NCBI GenBank assembly: GCA_019247715.1
Contig: JAFBAO010000028.1
Coordinates: forward strand, 1-58,263
DNA length: 58,263 bases
Source of the DNA: Caulobacteraceae bacterium
Lineage (GTDB): Bacteria > Pseudomonadota > Alphaproteobacteria > Caulobacterales > Caulobacteraceae
Direction: 5' to 3'
Shown: piece after piece, positions 35,826-45,509 of the stretch
Layout: each line of letters opens with the position of its first letter
Position numbering within the stretch: position 1 is the stretch's first letter
Position numbers and translations under genes: made by a program
The notes under the pieces: generated by a model
What the model was told of the DNA's origin: nothing
What the model saw: only the letters and a program-made list of their open reading frames with translations
Databases searched by the model: none

Positions 35826-36290
35826 CAAGCGTCCTCTCCGCTTGCGGAAAAAGTCCCGCAGCAACCTGCTGCTCTCCTCGGCGAGGAGGCCGCCCTCGAC
35901 CTTCGGGCGCCAGTGGCAGGCGCTCTGTTCGAAGAACCGCGGCCCGTGGACGACCGCGCCCCCCTTCTCGTCCAGAGCCCCGAACACCAGCCGGCCGATC
36001 CGGGCGTGGCTGATGGCGCCGGCGCACATGGCGCAGGGCTCCAGGGTGACGAACAGCGAGAGGCCCGTAAGGCGGTAGTTGCCCAGCCTCGCCGCCGCCG
36101 CGCGCAGCGCGCGGATCTCGGCGTGCGCGGTGGGATCGCTGAGCGCCACGGGGGCGTTGGCGGCCCGCGCGACGATCTCGCCGCTGACCGGATCGACCAC
36201 CACCGCGCCCACCGGCGTCTCGCCCGATGCGCCCGCCGCTTGCGCCTCCTCGAGGGCGATGCGCATGTGGGCCTGGTCATGGAGGGTCAT
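35820..36290 (-). CDS. tadA: tRNA(adenosine-34) deaminase TadA
   Basis: TadA makes inosine at the wobble position of tRNA-Arg(ACG). The 156-residue protein has the zinc site HAE in LSDPTAHAEIRALRAAAARL (His and the catalytic Glu) and the two cysteines in LFVTLEPCAMCAGAISHARI. FGALDEKGGAVVHGPRFFEQ follows. The usual start would be ATG 36290; an internal ATG at 36266 is also possible. The upstream start overlaps the 5' end of the divergent pseudouridine synthase gene by 12 bases. Its stop lies inside the palindrome ahead of the toxin-antitoxin operon. Confidence 0.93.
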   Translation of the reverse strand: MTLHDQAHMRIALEEAQAAGASGETPVGAVVVDPVSGEIVARAANAPVALSDPTAHAEIRALRAAAARLGNYRLTGLSLFVTLEPCAMCAGAISHARIGRLVFGALDEKGGAVVHGPRFFEQSACHWRPKVEGGLLAEESSRLLRDFFRKRRGRLT

Positions 36291-37148
36291 CCTGCGCAAC
36301 GAAAAGGGGGCGGCGGCGCGCGTCAAGACGGCGAGGCCGGCGGCGAGCGGATCGCCAAGGTTCTGGCGCGGGCCGGCGTCGCCTCGCGGCGGGAGGCGGA
36401 GCGGCTGATCGCGGCGGGACGGATCGCCCTCAACGGCGCGCCGCTCACCAGCCCGGCGGTGAAGGTGGGGGCCGGCGACGTGGTCACCCTGGATGGCCAG
36501 CCGGTGGCGGCCGCAGAGCCGACCCGGCTCTTCCTCTACCACAAGCCGCCGGGCCTGGTGACGACCCACCGCGACCCGCAAGGGCGGACCACGGTCTTTG
36601 CGGCGCTGCCGGCGGGACTGCCCCGGCTGATCTCGGTGGGCAGGCTCGACCTCAATTCCGAGGGCCTGCTGCTGCTCACCAACGACGGCGGCCTCGCCCG
36701 GACGCTGGAGCTGCCGGCGAGCGGCCTCGTGCGGCGCTACCGGGCCCGGGCCCGGGGCCGGATCGACGCGGCGGCGCTGGAGCGGCTCAAGGAAGGGGTG
36801 ACGGTCGAGGGCGTCCGCTATGGGCCGATCGAGGCGAAGCTGGAGCCGGGGCGGCCCGGCGCCGCCAACGTCTGGATCAGCCTCGCGCTCGCCGAGGGCA
36901 AGAACCGGGAGGTCCGCAAGGTGCTGCAGGCCCAAGGGCTTGTGGTCAACCGGCTGATCCGGATCGCCTACGGGCCCTTCGAACTGGGGCTGCTTCGGCC
37001 GGGGCGGCTGGAGGAGGTCGCGCCCGCGGCGCTGCGCAAGCGCCTCGGCGCCCTGGCGGGCCCGGCGATCGGCCCCCGCTACAAGCCGGGCTGGGCGCGG
37101 CCAAAGCCCCGTCGGCGCGGAGGAGCTCGGCCAGGGAAGCAGGCCTGA
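36279..37148 (+). CDS. RsuA/RluB-family pseudouridine synthase
   Basis: A 289-residue enzyme isomerising uridine in rRNA. An S4 domain (about 23-70, ERIAKVLARAGVASRREAER) precedes the catalytic domain, with the aspartate in ISVGRLDLNSEGLLLLTNDG. The later LAEGKNREVRKVLQAQGLVV is characteristic. RluB (23S U2605) is a likely identity, but RsuA or RluE cannot be excluded. The C-terminal tail is basic. I took ATG 36279; it overlaps tadA codons and lacks a strong ribosome-binding site. The stop is immediately next to that of the convergent CPBP gene. Confidence 0.85.
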   Translation: MEGHPAQRKGGGGARQDGEAGGERIAKVLARAGVASRREAERLIAAGRIALNGAPLTSPAVKVGAGDVVTLDGQPVAAAEPTRLFLYHKPPGLVTTHRDPQGRTTVFAALPAGLPRLISVGRLDLNSEGLLLLTNDGGLARTLELPASGLVRRYRARARGRIDAAALERLKEGVTVEGVRYGPIEAKLEPGRPGAANVWISLALAEGKNREVRKVLQAQGLVVNRLIRIAYGPFELGLLRPGRLEEVAPAALRKRLGALAGPAIGPRYKPGWARPKPRRRGGARPGKQA

Positions 37149-38156
37149 TCAGGATCCCGACCAGATTGTCGCCGGCCCGGCTTGCGATGGGGACGAGGCG
37201 CCCGCGTCGGCGCCCGACCATCGCCGCAGCGGCGGCCAGCGGGCGGTAATCTCGGTCATCGCCACATAGGCGACCGCCAGGAAGACATCTTCGAGCAGGC
37301 TGTCGAGGGTGAACCCGCCGGAGGGCGTCGGCGTCAGGGACAGCGGCTGGATCAGCAGCACGATCAGGATGTTGTTGGCCGCATGCGCCCCGGTCGAGAA
37401 CTCGATCCCCCCGAGCCGCAGGGTCATGTAGGCGAACCCCGCGCCCATCAAGGCGCGGGTCAGGAAGGCGTCCGGGGCGAAGTCGACGTGGACGGCCGAG
37501 AAGATCACGCCGTTCAAAACCAGGAGCACGGCCGGATTGCGCACGAAGGCCGCCGTCTGGCGAAGCAGCCAGCCGCGGAACACCATCTCCTCGGCGGCCG
37601 CGGCCGGAATCAGCAGCAGGAACGAGGCCAGGGCGTAGCCGGTCCGTCCCAGGGGCGCCGGCGAGAGGCTCAGCAGCGGCGGCCGGGGTGCGTGCGGGTC
37701 CAGCAACTGGCCGACGACCACCATCGGGCCGATCACCACGAACGACAGCAACAGACCGCTGAGCAGCAGCCGCCAGCGAAACCGCGGCGCGGCGGTGAAA
37801 TAGACGGATATCCGCCGCCGGCCGATCGCCGCCGCGATGAGGACGAAGACGAGCGCCAGAGGCAGGTTGGTGGAGACCGCCACCGCCATGGCGCCCAGCG
37901 CGATCGCCAGCGGCGGCCCGTCGCCCGACATCAACGCCCCGACGCCCCCGCGAAGGCCGCCCACCGCCGGCGCCAGCACCAGCGCGCAGACAAGAAGTGC
38001 GAGGCCTCCGACAAAGAGGCCGACCGCGACGGCGCCCGCAAGACCGCCACCCACCGTGGCGACGATCCGCCAGAGGCTCCGGTCGCGCGAATCGAGGCTG
38101 GCCAGGAAGGGGGAGTCGGTCAGCCTTGCACCTTCGCGCGTCATCACGATCCCCAT
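37149..38156 (-). CDS. CPBP-family intramembrane metalloprotease
   Basis: A 335-residue polytopic protein of the CAAX protease/bacteriocin-processing group with about eight hydrophobic segments. The metal/catalytic motif EExxxR is in LLIPAAAAEEMVFRGWLLRQ, with the downstream FSAVHVDFAP (His) and GIEFSTGAHAANN (His/Asn). Substrates of the bacterial branch are mostly unknown. It is convergent with the pseudouridine synthase gene and divergent from rsmD. Start ATG 38156; a second ATG 12 bases later is an alternative. Confidence 0.85.
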   Translation of the reverse strand: MGIVMTREGARLTDSPFLASLDSRDRSLWRIVATVGGGLAGAVAVGLFVGGLALLVCALVLAPAVGGLRGGVGALMSGDGPPLAIALGAMAVAVSTNLPLALVFVLIAAAIGRRRISVYFTAAPRFRWRLLLSGLLLSFVVIGPMVVVGQLLDPHAPRPPLLSLSPAPLGRTGYALASFLLLIPAAAAEEMVFRGWLLRQTAAFVRNPAVLLVLNGVIFSAVHVDFAPDAFLTRALMGAGFAYMTLRLGGIEFSTGAHAANNILIVLLIQPLSLTPTPSGGFTLDSLLEDVFLAVAYVAMTEITARWPPLRRWSGADAGASSPSQAGPATIWSGS

Positions 38157-38225
38157 GGCGGACGCCCGAGTTTTGCGCCGCGGTTCGCCGATCCGCTAGA
38201 AGTGGCGGCTCCCCGAGGGTTTTGC

Positions 38226-38801
38226 ATGCGGATCGTTGCCGGGATCTTTCGAGGCCGCCCGCTCGCGGCGCCAAAGGGCCAGGCGACGCGCCCCACCGCC
38301 GACCGGACGCGCCAGGCGATGTTCAACGTGCTGGAGCACGCGGCCTGGTCGCCGGGGGTCGCCGGGCTGCGGGTGATCGACCTCTTCGCCGGCGCGGGAG
38401 CCCTGGGCCTGGAGGCCCTGTCGCGCGGCGCCGCCTTCTGCCTGTTCGTGGAGGCGAGCGCCGAGGCGCGGGCGGCGATCCACGCCAACATCGAGGCCCT
38501 GGGTCTCTTCGGGCGAGCGCGAATCCACCGGCGCGACGCCACCGCGCTTGGGCCGCGCCCCGGCGCCGACGGCCCGCCGTTCGACCTCGCCTTCCTGGAC
38601 CCGCCTTACGGGCTGGGGCTCGGCGAGGGTGCGCTGACGGCCCTGACGACCGGCGGCTGGCTCACGGCCGGGGCCCTGGCGGTGCTCGAGCGGGGCGCCC
38701 AGGATCCGTCGCCCCCGGTTCCGGCCTTCGAGGAGATCGGCGAGCGGCGCTGGGGCGCGGCGCGGGTCTCCTTTCTTCGCCATCGTCCCACCAGGCCTTA
38801 G
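38226..38801 (+). CDS. rsmD: 16S rRNA (guanine-966-N2)-methyltransferase RsmD
   Basis: RsmD methylates G966 of 16S rRNA. The 191-residue protein starts MRIVAGIFRGRPLAAPKG, typical of RsmD, with TRPTADRTRQAMFNVLEH. The SAM loop is VIDLFAGAGALGLEALSRGA, and the catalytic NPPY-type motif appears as LAFLDPPYGLGLGEG. The ATG at 38226 is clear. It is convergent with mutL, with only ten bases between stop codons. Confidence 0.92.
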   Translation: MRIVAGIFRGRPLAAPKGQATRPTADRTRQAMFNVLEHAAWSPGVAGLRVIDLFAGAGALGLEALSRGAAFCLFVEASAEARAAIHANIEALGLFGRARIHRRDATALGPRPGADGPPFDLAFLDPPYGLGLGEGALTALTTGGWLTAGALAVLERGAQDPSPPVPAFEEIGERRWGAARVSFLRHRPTRP

Positions 38802-38811
38802 CGCGGTCCGA

Positions 38812-40626
38812 TCAGCGTCGCCCGAACAGGCGCTCGATGTCCGCCAGCTTCAGCTCCACGTAGGTGGGCCGGCCATGGTTGCACTGGCCGGAATGCGGGG
38901 TCGCCTCCATCTGTCGCAGGAGGGCGTTCATCTCGGCGGCGGCGAGGCGCCGGCCCGCCCGGACCGAGCCGTGGCAGGCCATGGTGGAGGCCACCGCCTC
39001 CAACCGCTCGGCCAGCGCCATCGCCGCGCCGGTCTCCGCTAGGTCGTCGGCGATGTCGCGCACGAGTCCCGCCGCGTCGGCCTCACCGAGCAAGGCCGGG
39101 GTCTCGCGGACCAGCACCGCCCCGGGCCCGAACGGCTCCAGCACCAGGCCGAGCCGCGCCAGTTCGTCGGCCTTCGCGGCCACCCGTTCGGCGTCGGCCG
39201 GATCCAGCTCCACCACCTGGGGCGCGATGAGCGCCTGGCTGGCGAGGCCGCCCTCGGCCATGGCCGCCTTCATCCGCTCGTAGACCAGCCGCTCGTGGGC
39301 CGCATGCTGGTCGACGATGACCACCCCATCGCGGGTCTGGGCGACGATGTAGGTCTCGTGGAGCTGAGCGCGCGCCGCGCCCAGCGGGAAGTCGAGCGGC
39401 TCGGGCGCGCCCTCCATGGGGCGTTCGGGCTCGGCCACGCCTTGCGCCACGTCCAGCCGCGCCGAAGCCTCGGCCAGCCCCGGCAAGCTGGGGGCCGCCC
39501 AATCCCGGCGCGGGGACCAGCCGCCGGCGCCCCAGGCGGAAAAGCCGGCCGCCGAAGGCTCCGCGCGGAACCGGGCCAGGGCGTCGGCGGCGGTGGTGGT
39601 GGCCGAGCGGCTGCCCTCGGAGGCCAGGGCGTGGCGCAAGGCGCCCACCATGAGCCCGCGCACCAGGGCCGGATCGCGAAACCGCACCTCCGCCTTGGCC
39701 GGATGCACGTTGACGTCCACCAGGGTGGGATCGAGATCCAGGTAGAGGGCGGCCACGGGATGGCGGTCCCGGGCGAGGAAATCGGCGTAGGCGGCGCGAA
39801 GCGCGCCCTGCAGCAGCCGGTCGCGCACCGGCCGGCCGTTCACGAAGAGATGCTGCTGCGAAGCATTCCCGCGGTTGAAGGTCGCAAGGCCCGCGAATCC
39901 CGACAGGCGCACGCCGTCCCGGACCTGGTCGATGAGGAGCGCATTCTCGGCGAACTCGCGCCCCAGCACGGCGGCCAGCCGGGCCAGCCGCCCCTCGGGG
40001 CCGTCCGTCTCGGCGGGCAGACGCAGGACGCGCTTGCCCTCGATGTCGAGAAAGAAGGCGACGCTCGGGTTGGCCATCGCCTGGCGCTTCACCTCCTCGG
40101 TGATGGCCAGCGCCTCGGCCCGCTCGGACTTCATGAACTTCAGCCGCGCCGGGGTGGCGTAGAAGAGGTCGCGGACCTCGACCCGGGCGCCGTGCGGGCC
40201 GGCGAAGGCGGCCGGCGCCGCGGGCCCGACCGCACCCGCCTCCACCAGGATCTGGGCCGCTTCCCTCCCCGCGCGCCGCGCGGCGATGGCCAGCCGCGAG
40301 ACCGCGCCGATCGAAGGCAGCGCCTCGCCTCGGAAGCCGAGCGTGGCGATCCGCAGCAGATCCAGGGCGCCGTCGGGCCCGGGAGCGAGCTTGGAGGTGG
40401 CGTGCCGCTCCACCGCCAGGGGGAGCTCCTCGGCGGCGAGGCCGCAGCCGTCGTCGGCGACCAGGAGGCGCGTCAATCCGCCTCCGTCGGCCTGGATCTC
40501 GATTTTCCGGGCCCCGGCGTCGAGCGCGTTCTCGACCAGTTCCTTGACGGCGCTCGCCGGACGCTCGACCACCTCGCCGGCGGCGATCCGGCTAACGAGC
40601 TCGGGCGGCAGGCGTCGAATGGTCAT
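38812..40626 (-). CDS. mutL: DNA mismatch repair protein MutL
   Basis: MutL links MutS recognition to strand incision. The 604-residue protein has the GHKL ATPase domain with [40 protein letters not shown] and [20 protein letters not shown]. The C-terminal metal endonuclease motif DQHAxxExxxxE is intact in [20 protein letters not shown], with [20 protein letters not shown] at the end. It therefore should be the incising type of MutL, as expected where no MutH exists. ATG start; the next gene upstream is a lipoprotein gene on the same strand. Confidence 0.95.
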   Translation of the reverse strand: MTIRRLPPELVSRIAAGEVVERPASAVKELVENALDAGARKIEIQADGGGLTRLLVADDGCGLAAEELPLAVERHATSKLAPGPDGALDLLRIATLGFRGEALPSIGAVSRLAIAARRAGREAAQILVEAGAVGPAAPAAFAGPHGARVEVRDLFYATPARLKFMKSERAEALAITEEVKRQAMANPSVAFFLDIEGKRVLRLPAETDGPEGRLARLAAVLGREFAENALLIDQVRDGVRLSGFAGLATFNRGNASQQHLFVNGRPVRDRLLQGALRAAYADFLARDRHPVAALYLDLDPTLVDVNVHPAKAEVRFRDPALVRGLMVGALRHALASEGSRSATTTAADALARFRAEPSAAGFSAWGAGGWSPRRDWAAPSLPGLAEASARLDVAQGVAEPERPMEGAPEPLDFPLGAARAQLHETYIVAQTRDGVVIVDQHAAHERLVYERMKAAMAEGGLASQALIAPQVVELDPADAERVAAKADELARLGLVLEPFGPGAVLVRETPALLGEADAAGLVRDIADDLAETGAAMALAERLEAVASTMACHGSVRAGRRLAAAEMNALLRQMEATPHSGQCNHGRPTYVELKLADIERLFGRR

Positions 40627-40683
40627 CTCAGCCGAGCCCTATAAGCCGATTCCGGCGTAACCGGGCGAGCGGCGTAAGCGAGA

Positions 40684-41241
40684 TCAGAGCCCCGGCAGCT
40701 TGACCTTCGAACCGCCTTCCCGCGCGATGACCACCGTGCCGCCGCCGGTGAGCTGCTTCAGGCGGTTCTCTTCCGAACCCGGGTCGATGGGGGTGGAGGC
40801 CTGGTCGGGAAGGTGGCCCGCCGGCGGGGCCGCGGGCTTGTCGCGCCTCCAGAACATCACCCAATCGGCGAAGCCCTTGTCCTTGTGGGCGATGCCGCCG
40901 AATTCGTCGTCGACCTCGTAGGCGATCAGCGGATCGGCGTGGTCGCCGCCGGCGCGGGAGATGAGCAGCTTTTCGCCGTCCGAGCGCTGGTCGGCCCCCC
41001 GCCTCTGGTCCAGGGCGGCGCGCGCGGCTTCCTCCGGCTGCAACTCCTGCGGCCGCGGCTCGCCGGGGGCGGGCGGCCGCAGCGAATAGTCCGGCGGCAG
41101 CACGAGCGGCGCCTTGGTGACCACCCGGAACTCGTCCGGCGTCACCTTGGAGAGGCCGAAGGCGCGCGAGGTGGCGTGACACCCGCAAAGCCCCGCCGCA
41201 CCGATCAGGGCGCCGGCGACGAGAACGCCGTGGAACTTCAT
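40684..41241 (-). CDS. DUF3035 lipoprotein
   Basis: A 185-residue lipoprotein with signal peptide MKFHGVLVAGALIGAAGLCG and lipobox LCGC (Cys21). The mature part contains KVTPDEFRVVTKAPLVLPPDYSLRPPAPGE, the hallmark of DUF3035 proteins found across alphaproteobacteria. The role is unknown; it is anchored in a membrane facing the periplasm. It lies between lspA (82 bases upstream on the same strand) and mutL. Proximity to lspA, the enzyme that cleaves lipoprotein signal peptides, is fitting. Confidence 0.8.
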   Translation of the reverse strand: MKFHGVLVAGALIGAAGLCGCHATSRAFGLSKVTPDEFRVVTKAPLVLPPDYSLRPPAPGEPRPQELQPEEAARAALDQRRGADQRSDGEKLLISRAGGDHADPLIAYEVDDEFGGIAHKDKGFADWVMFWRRDKPAAPPAGHLPDQASTPIDPGSEENRLKQLTGGGTVVIAREGGSKVKLPGL

Positions 41242-41323
41242 CGACAGTCTCTTTCCATCACGCCCACCCCGGGGCCGTTTGGGGCGCTTGGATAACGCAT
41301 CGTTGGCCCCGGCGCCAACGGCT

Positions 41324-41815
41324 TCAGTCCGAGGCGGTGCGCCGGCTGCCGATCAAACTGTCCCCGAGGATCAGGACGACGCCGACGGTGATGGCGCTGT
41401 CGGCGATGTTGAACACCCAGGGGAAATAGAGCCGGCTGAAGTCGATGAAGTCGGTCACCGCCCCGAAACGGATGCGGTCGATGACGTTGCCGATCGCCCC
41501 GCCCATGACCAGGCCAAGCGCCATGGCCAGCAGCGGCCTTTCGACGCGCCTCGCCCACACCGCCAGCGCGGTGGCCACCGCGATCGAAAAGCCCGAGAGC
41601 GCCCAGCGTGTCCAGTCGGTCCCGAGGTTCAGGAAGCCGAAGCTGACTCCGCGGTTCCAGACCATGCTGAGCTTCAGCGGCCCCAGGATCGTGGGTGCGG
41701 CGCGCTCGGGCAGCCGGTAGATCTCCAGCACCCAGTACTTGAGGAGCTGGTCGAGGGCGATCACCAGCACGGCCAGGCCGTAGGCGAGCGGGGCGAGGCG
41801 GCTTGGGCGGCTCAT
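41324..41815 (-). CDS. lspA: Lipoprotein signal peptidase
   Basis: LspA removes signal peptides from prolipoproteins in the inner membrane. The 163-residue protein has four membrane helices. The catalytic aspartates lie in IGNVIDRIRFGAVTDFIDFS and WVFNIADSAITVGVVLILGD, and LKLSMVWNRGVSFGFLN is the conserved asparagine motif. The ATG at 41815 overlaps the ileS stop by four bases (ATGA), so they are co-translated, an order widespread in bacteria. Confidence 0.94.
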   Translation of the reverse strand: MSRPSRLAPLAYGLAVLVIALDQLLKYWVLEIYRLPERAAPTILGPLKLSMVWNRGVSFGFLNLGTDWTRWALSGFSIAVATALAVWARRVERPLLAMALGLVMGGAIGNVIDRIRFGAVTDFIDFSRLYFPWVFNIADSAITVGVVLILGDSLIGSRRTASD

Positions 41816-44700
41816 GCGGCGCGGCCCGCGCTCCAGACGGCCACCGCCGCCTCGCAGCGCAGGCAGAGCAGGCCGGGCGCCTTCACCTCGGGCAAGATCC
41901 GCCAGCACCTCGCGCACTTGCAGCCTTCGGCCAGCGCCGGCTGGACGGCCACGCCGCCGAGGTCGTCGAGCCGGAAGGCCCCCGGCGGACCCTCGCCGGC
42001 CACCAGGGTCGCGGCGCTGGTGCGGAAGACCTCCGCCGGGTCCAGCCCCGCAAAGGCGGCCATCAGATCCGGATCGGCGACGAAGACGGTGGGCGCGGCC
42101 TCCAGCGCCGCGCCGATCCGCTTTTCCCGCCGCTCGATCTCGAGGGCGCCGGTGACCGCCCGGGTGACCCGCTCCACCCTACGCCAACGGGCCGCCTCCG
42201 CCTCGCAAGTCCATTCGGCAGGGGTGTCGGGAAAGATCCTGAGGGCGTTGGGCCCGGCGCCCGGGAAGCGGACGCTCCAGGCCTCCTCCATGGTGAAGGC
42301 GAGGAGCGGCGCGAGCCAGATGGTCAGGCGCTCGAAGACCAGGTCCATCACCGTCCGCGCCGCCCGGCGGCGCAGGCTCTGCGGCTCGTCGCAGTAGAGG
42401 ACGTCGCGACGGATGTCGAAGAAGAGCGCCGATAGGTCGTTGGAGCAGAAGTCGGCCAGGGGCCGGATCACGTCGACGAACGCATAGGTCTCGTAGGCGG
42501 TGCGCACCTGCTGGTCGAGCTCGCGCAGGCGGTGGAGGATGAACCGCTCCAGCGGCGGCGCCTCGTCCGGCGCCAGCCGCTCGGCGGGCGCAAAGCCGTC
42601 CAGCGCGCCCAGCAGGTAGCGGACCGTGTTGCGCAGCTTGCGGTAGGAATCGATGGTGGTCTGCAGGATGGTTCGGCCGATCCGCTGATCCTCGGAATAG
42701 TCCGTGAGCGCCGCCCATAGGCGCAGGATCTCGGCGCCGCTCTCCTTGGTGACGTCCTGCGGCTCGACGCTGTTGCCCAGCGACTTCGACATCTTCTCCC
42801 CCTTCTCGTCGAGGGTGAAGCCGTGGGTCATCACCGCCCCATAGGGCGCTCGGCCCCGGGTTCCGCAGGCCTCCAGCAGCGAGGACTGGAACCAGCCGCG
42901 GTGCTGGTCCGACCCTTCGAGGTAGAGGTCGGCCGGCCAGCGGCTGCCGGCGCGGCCCTCCAGGACAAAGGCGTGGGTCGCCCCGGAATCGAACCAGACG
43001 TCGAGGATGTCCTCGACCTTTTCGTATCGGCCCGCGTCGTGCGCGCCGAGGAAGTCGCCCGTCGGCCGCACGAACCAGGCGTCGGCCCCTTCGTCCGAGA
43101 TCATGCGCTCGATCCGCGCATCGACCTCGGGGTCATGCAGCGGCTGGCCCGTCGTCTTGTCCACGAACATGGCCAGGGGCGATCCCCAGGCCCGCTGGCG
43201 GCTGATCAGCCAGTCCGGCCGGCCTTCCACCATGGAGCGGATGCGGTTGCGCCCCGCCGCCGGGTGGAAGCTGGTCTCGTCGATCGCGGTAAGGGCCCGT
43301 TCGCGCAAGGTGCGCCCGTCGCCGAGCGGATGGTCCATCCGGATGAACCACTGCGGCGTGTTGCGGAAGATCACCGGCGCCTTGGATCGCCAGGAATGGG
43401 GATAGCTGTGCTCCAGCCGGCCGCGCGCGAGCAGGGTCCCGGCCTCGATCAGCTTGTCGATCACCGCATTGTTGGCGGGGCCGAACTTGCCGGCCTTCTT
43501 GCCCTCGGTCTCCAGCACTTTCAGCCCGCCGAAGAGCGGCACGTGGGCGAAATAGGCGCCGTCCTCGTCGACGGTCTCGGGGATTTCGCGATGGCCATGC
43601 GCGAGCCAGACCGCGTAGTCCTCGGCCCCGTGGCCGGGGGCGGTATGGACGAAGCCCGTTCCGGCGTCGTCGGTGACATGGTCGCCGGCCAGCATCGGAA
43701 CGGCGAAGCCGTAGCCGTTGTCGAGGCCGGCCAGGGGATGGCCGAGCACCATCCCTTCCGGATCGATGGTTTCTAGCCTCAGCCACTTGGCCACCTTGGC
43801 CGCCGCAAAGACCTCGGCGGCCAGCTTGTCGGCCAGGACCAGCCGGTCCCCTGGCCTCGCCCAGGGCTCGAAGGGCAAGTCGCGTTCCAGAGCTTCGACC
43901 CGATAGGCGCCGTAGGCGATGTCGGGATTGTAGGCGACGGCGCGGTTGCCGGGCAGGGTCCAGGGCGTGGTCGTCCAGATCACCACCGCGCCGCCGAGAG
44001 CGGCGTCGGAGCCTTCCGTCACCGGGAACTTCACCCAGACGGTGGGGCTGACGTGGTCGTGGTACTCGACCTCGGCGTCGGCAAGCGCGGTCCGCTCCAC
44101 CGGGCTCCACATCACCGGCTTTGAGCCGCGGTAGAGCTGCCCCGAGGCCACGAACTTGTGGAACTCGGCCACGATCGCCGCCTCGCTGGCGAAGTCCATG
44201 GTGGCGTAGCGATGGTCCCAGTCGGCCAGCACGCCCAGCCTGCGGAACTCGCGCCCCTGTTCGGCGATCCAGCGCTCGGCGTAGGCGCGGCAACGGGCCC
44301 GGAACTCGGCCTTGGAGACCTCGTCCTTGCGTCGCCCCTTGGCCCGGAACTCCTCCTCGATCTTCCATTCGATGGGAAGGCCGTGGCAATCCCAGCCGGG
44401 AACGTAGTCGACGTCGTAGCCGAGGGCGAAGCGGGAGCGGACCACGAAGTCCTTGAGGATCTTGTTGAGCGCGTGGCCGATGTGGATGGCGCCGTTGGCG
44501 TAGGGCGGACCGTCGTGCAGCACGTAGAGCGGCGCGCCGGCCGCCTGGCGGGCCTTGCGCACGGTCCAGTAGAGGTCGCCCAGCCGCTCGAGCAGCTTGG
44601 GCTCCAGCGTCGGCAGTCCCGCGCGCATGGGAAACGGCGTATCGGGCAGGAAGACCGTCTCGCGGTAGTCCCGCCCGGACTTTTCGGCGTCGTCGGACAT
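41812..44700 (-). CDS. ileS: Isoleucyl-tRNA synthetase
   Basis: IleS attaches isoleucine to tRNA-Ile. The 962-residue protein has HIGH in YANGAIHIGHALNKILKDFV, GWDCHGLPIEWKIEEEF, KMSKS in TLDEKGEKMSKSLGNSVEPQ, and a C-terminal zinc-binding quartet (CKCARCWRILPEVKAPGLLC then LRCEAAVA). The editing domain lies at about 190-400. I chose ATG 44700 as MSDDAEKSGRDYRETVFLPD is the usual start; the frame is open to 44808. It is coupled to lspA. The GC-rich leader upstream shows hairpin potential but no T-box motif. Confidence 0.95.
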   Translation of the reverse strand: MSDDAEKSGRDYRETVFLPDTPFPMRAGLPTLEPKLLERLGDLYWTVRKARQAAGAPLYVLHDGPPYANGAIHIGHALNKILKDFVVRSRFALGYDVDYVPGWDCHGLPIEWKIEEEFRAKGRRKDEVSKAEFRARCRAYAERWIAEQGREFRRLGVLADWDHRYATMDFASEAAIVAEFHKFVASGQLYRGSKPVMWSPVERTALADAEVEYHDHVSPTVWVKFPVTEGSDAALGGAVVIWTTTPWTLPGNRAVAYNPDIAYGAYRVEALERDLPFEPWARPGDRLVLADKLAAEVFAAAKVAKWLRLETIDPEGMVLGHPLAGLDNGYGFAVPMLAGDHVTDDAGTGFVHTAPGHGAEDYAVWLAHGHREIPETVDEDGAYFAHVPLFGGLKVLETEGKKAGKFGPANNAVIDKLIEAGTLLARGRLEHSYPHSWRSKAPVIFRNTPQWFIRMDHPLGDGRTLRERALTAIDETSFHPAAGRNRIRSMVEGRPDWLISRQRAWGSPLAMFVDKTTGQPLHDPEVDARIERMISDEGADAWFVRPTGDFLGAHDAGRYEKVEDILDVWFDSGATHAFVLEGRAGSRWPADLYLEGSDQHRGWFQSSLLEACGTRGRAPYGAVMTHGFTLDEKGEKMSKSLGNSVEPQDVTKESGAEILRLWAALTDYSEDQRIGRTILQTTIDSYRKLRNTVRYLLGALDGFAPAERLAPDEAPPLERFILHRLRELDQQVRTAYETYAFVDVIRPLADFCSNDLSALFFDIRRDVLYCDEPQSLRRRAARTVMDLVFERLTIWLAPLLAFTMEEAWSVRFPGAGPNALRIFPDTPAEWTCEAEAARWRRVERVTRAVTGALEIERREKRIGAALEAAPTVFVADPDLMAAFAGLDPAEVFRTSAATLVAGEGPPGAFRLDDLGGVAVQPALAEGCKCARCWRILPEVKAPGLLCLRCEAAVAVWSAGRAA

Positions 44701-44882
44701 GACGGCTCCAGAATGGGTGGGGCCGGCCCGGCCTTCGTGGGGCCCCGGCCGGGAGGAGGACGTTCCGAGAGGTCCCGGCGCGCGCTGGAGGTCTTCCGGC
44801 GGCGTCACGCCGGGCGGTTAATTCGCGGAGCCGTCCGAAGCCGGGTCATGGCCGGCGATGTAGCAGAGCCCGGCGTCCGCCG

Positions 44883-45410
44883 CTACTGGTCGTCCCGGCA
44901 GGGTGGCTGGGCGCCGCCGGGGAAGCGCTCGCGCCAACCGGCCTCGAAGTCCTTGCGCGCGCGGATGTAGTCGGGATCGCCGTCGGGGGTCTCGAGCACG
45001 GCGCGGAAGGCGTAGACCGCGCCCGGCCGGCCGTGCTTCGGGTTCTCGAGATAGATCTCGATCTCCGGGACGTCGTCGCGGTTCAGCCGGCGCCGGAGGC
45101 CCACCGAGGCCTGCACGCAGTAGTCGCCCCCCGCGTCGAGGGGGTTGAGCTCGTTGACGAGCTCGCAGCGTCCGGCCGACCAGGCGATGGAGCGCCGCGC
45201 GCCCGCGGTGAGGGCCTCGAGCCAGGCCTCGACGCTCACGTCGCCGTCGCAATAGGTCTCCAGGTAGTCGATCTGCTTCAGGGGGGCGGCCTTGGCCGCC
45301 GCGATCAGGGCGGCGCTGGCGATGGGCGGACGATGCGGCGCCCGAGGCTCAGCGGCGGCGCCGAGGGCCAGCGCGAGCGTGGTCAGGGCGAGGGCGGCGG
45401 CGGTCTTCAT
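44883..45410 (-). CDS. Secreted protein of unknown function
   Basis: A 175-residue protein with signal peptide MKTAAALALTTLALALGAAA (cleavage near AEP). The mature part has DYLETYCDGDVSVEAWLEAL, SIAWSAGRCELVNELNPLDA and GDYCVQASVGLRRRLNRDDV, with four cysteines overall, and PEIEIYLENPKHGRPGAVYA as a conserved-looking strand. No domain is recognised. It is divergent from the vapB gene; the 99 bases between them contain a dyad at 45447-45465. The stop lies 182 bases upstream of ileS. Confidence 0.65.
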   Translation of the reverse strand: MKTAAALALTTLALALGAAAEPRAPHRPPIASAALIAAAKAAPLKQIDYLETYCDGDVSVEAWLEALTAGARRSIAWSAGRCELVNELNPLDAGGDYCVQASVGLRRRLNRDDVPEIEIYLENPKHGRPGAVYAFRAVLETPDGDPDYIRARKDFEAGWRERFPGGAQPPCRDDQ

Positions 45411-45446
45411 GGTGACAGCTTTGCGGATCCTTGTGGGAAGCTAACC

Positions 45447-45465
45447 TGGCCATCTGAATTGGCCA
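45447..45465. promoter_or_regulatory. Possible operator of the second toxin-antitoxin pair
   Basis: TGGCCA occurs twice separated by TCTGAAT, an imperfect dyad, 44 bases before the vapB start and 36 bases before the divergent gene. A binding site for the VapB/VapC complex is plausible. Weak without supporting data. Confidence 0.35.
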
Positions 45466-45509
45466 ACTCGCGCCCGAATGGTAAGGATCGCGATCAGCGG
45501 AGCTTCGCC

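Noticed and set aside
44701..44882. T-box or other riboswitch upstream of ileS
   Set aside because: The leader is GC-rich and folds, but the conserved T-box antiterminator sequence is absent, and T-boxes are not expected in this lineage.
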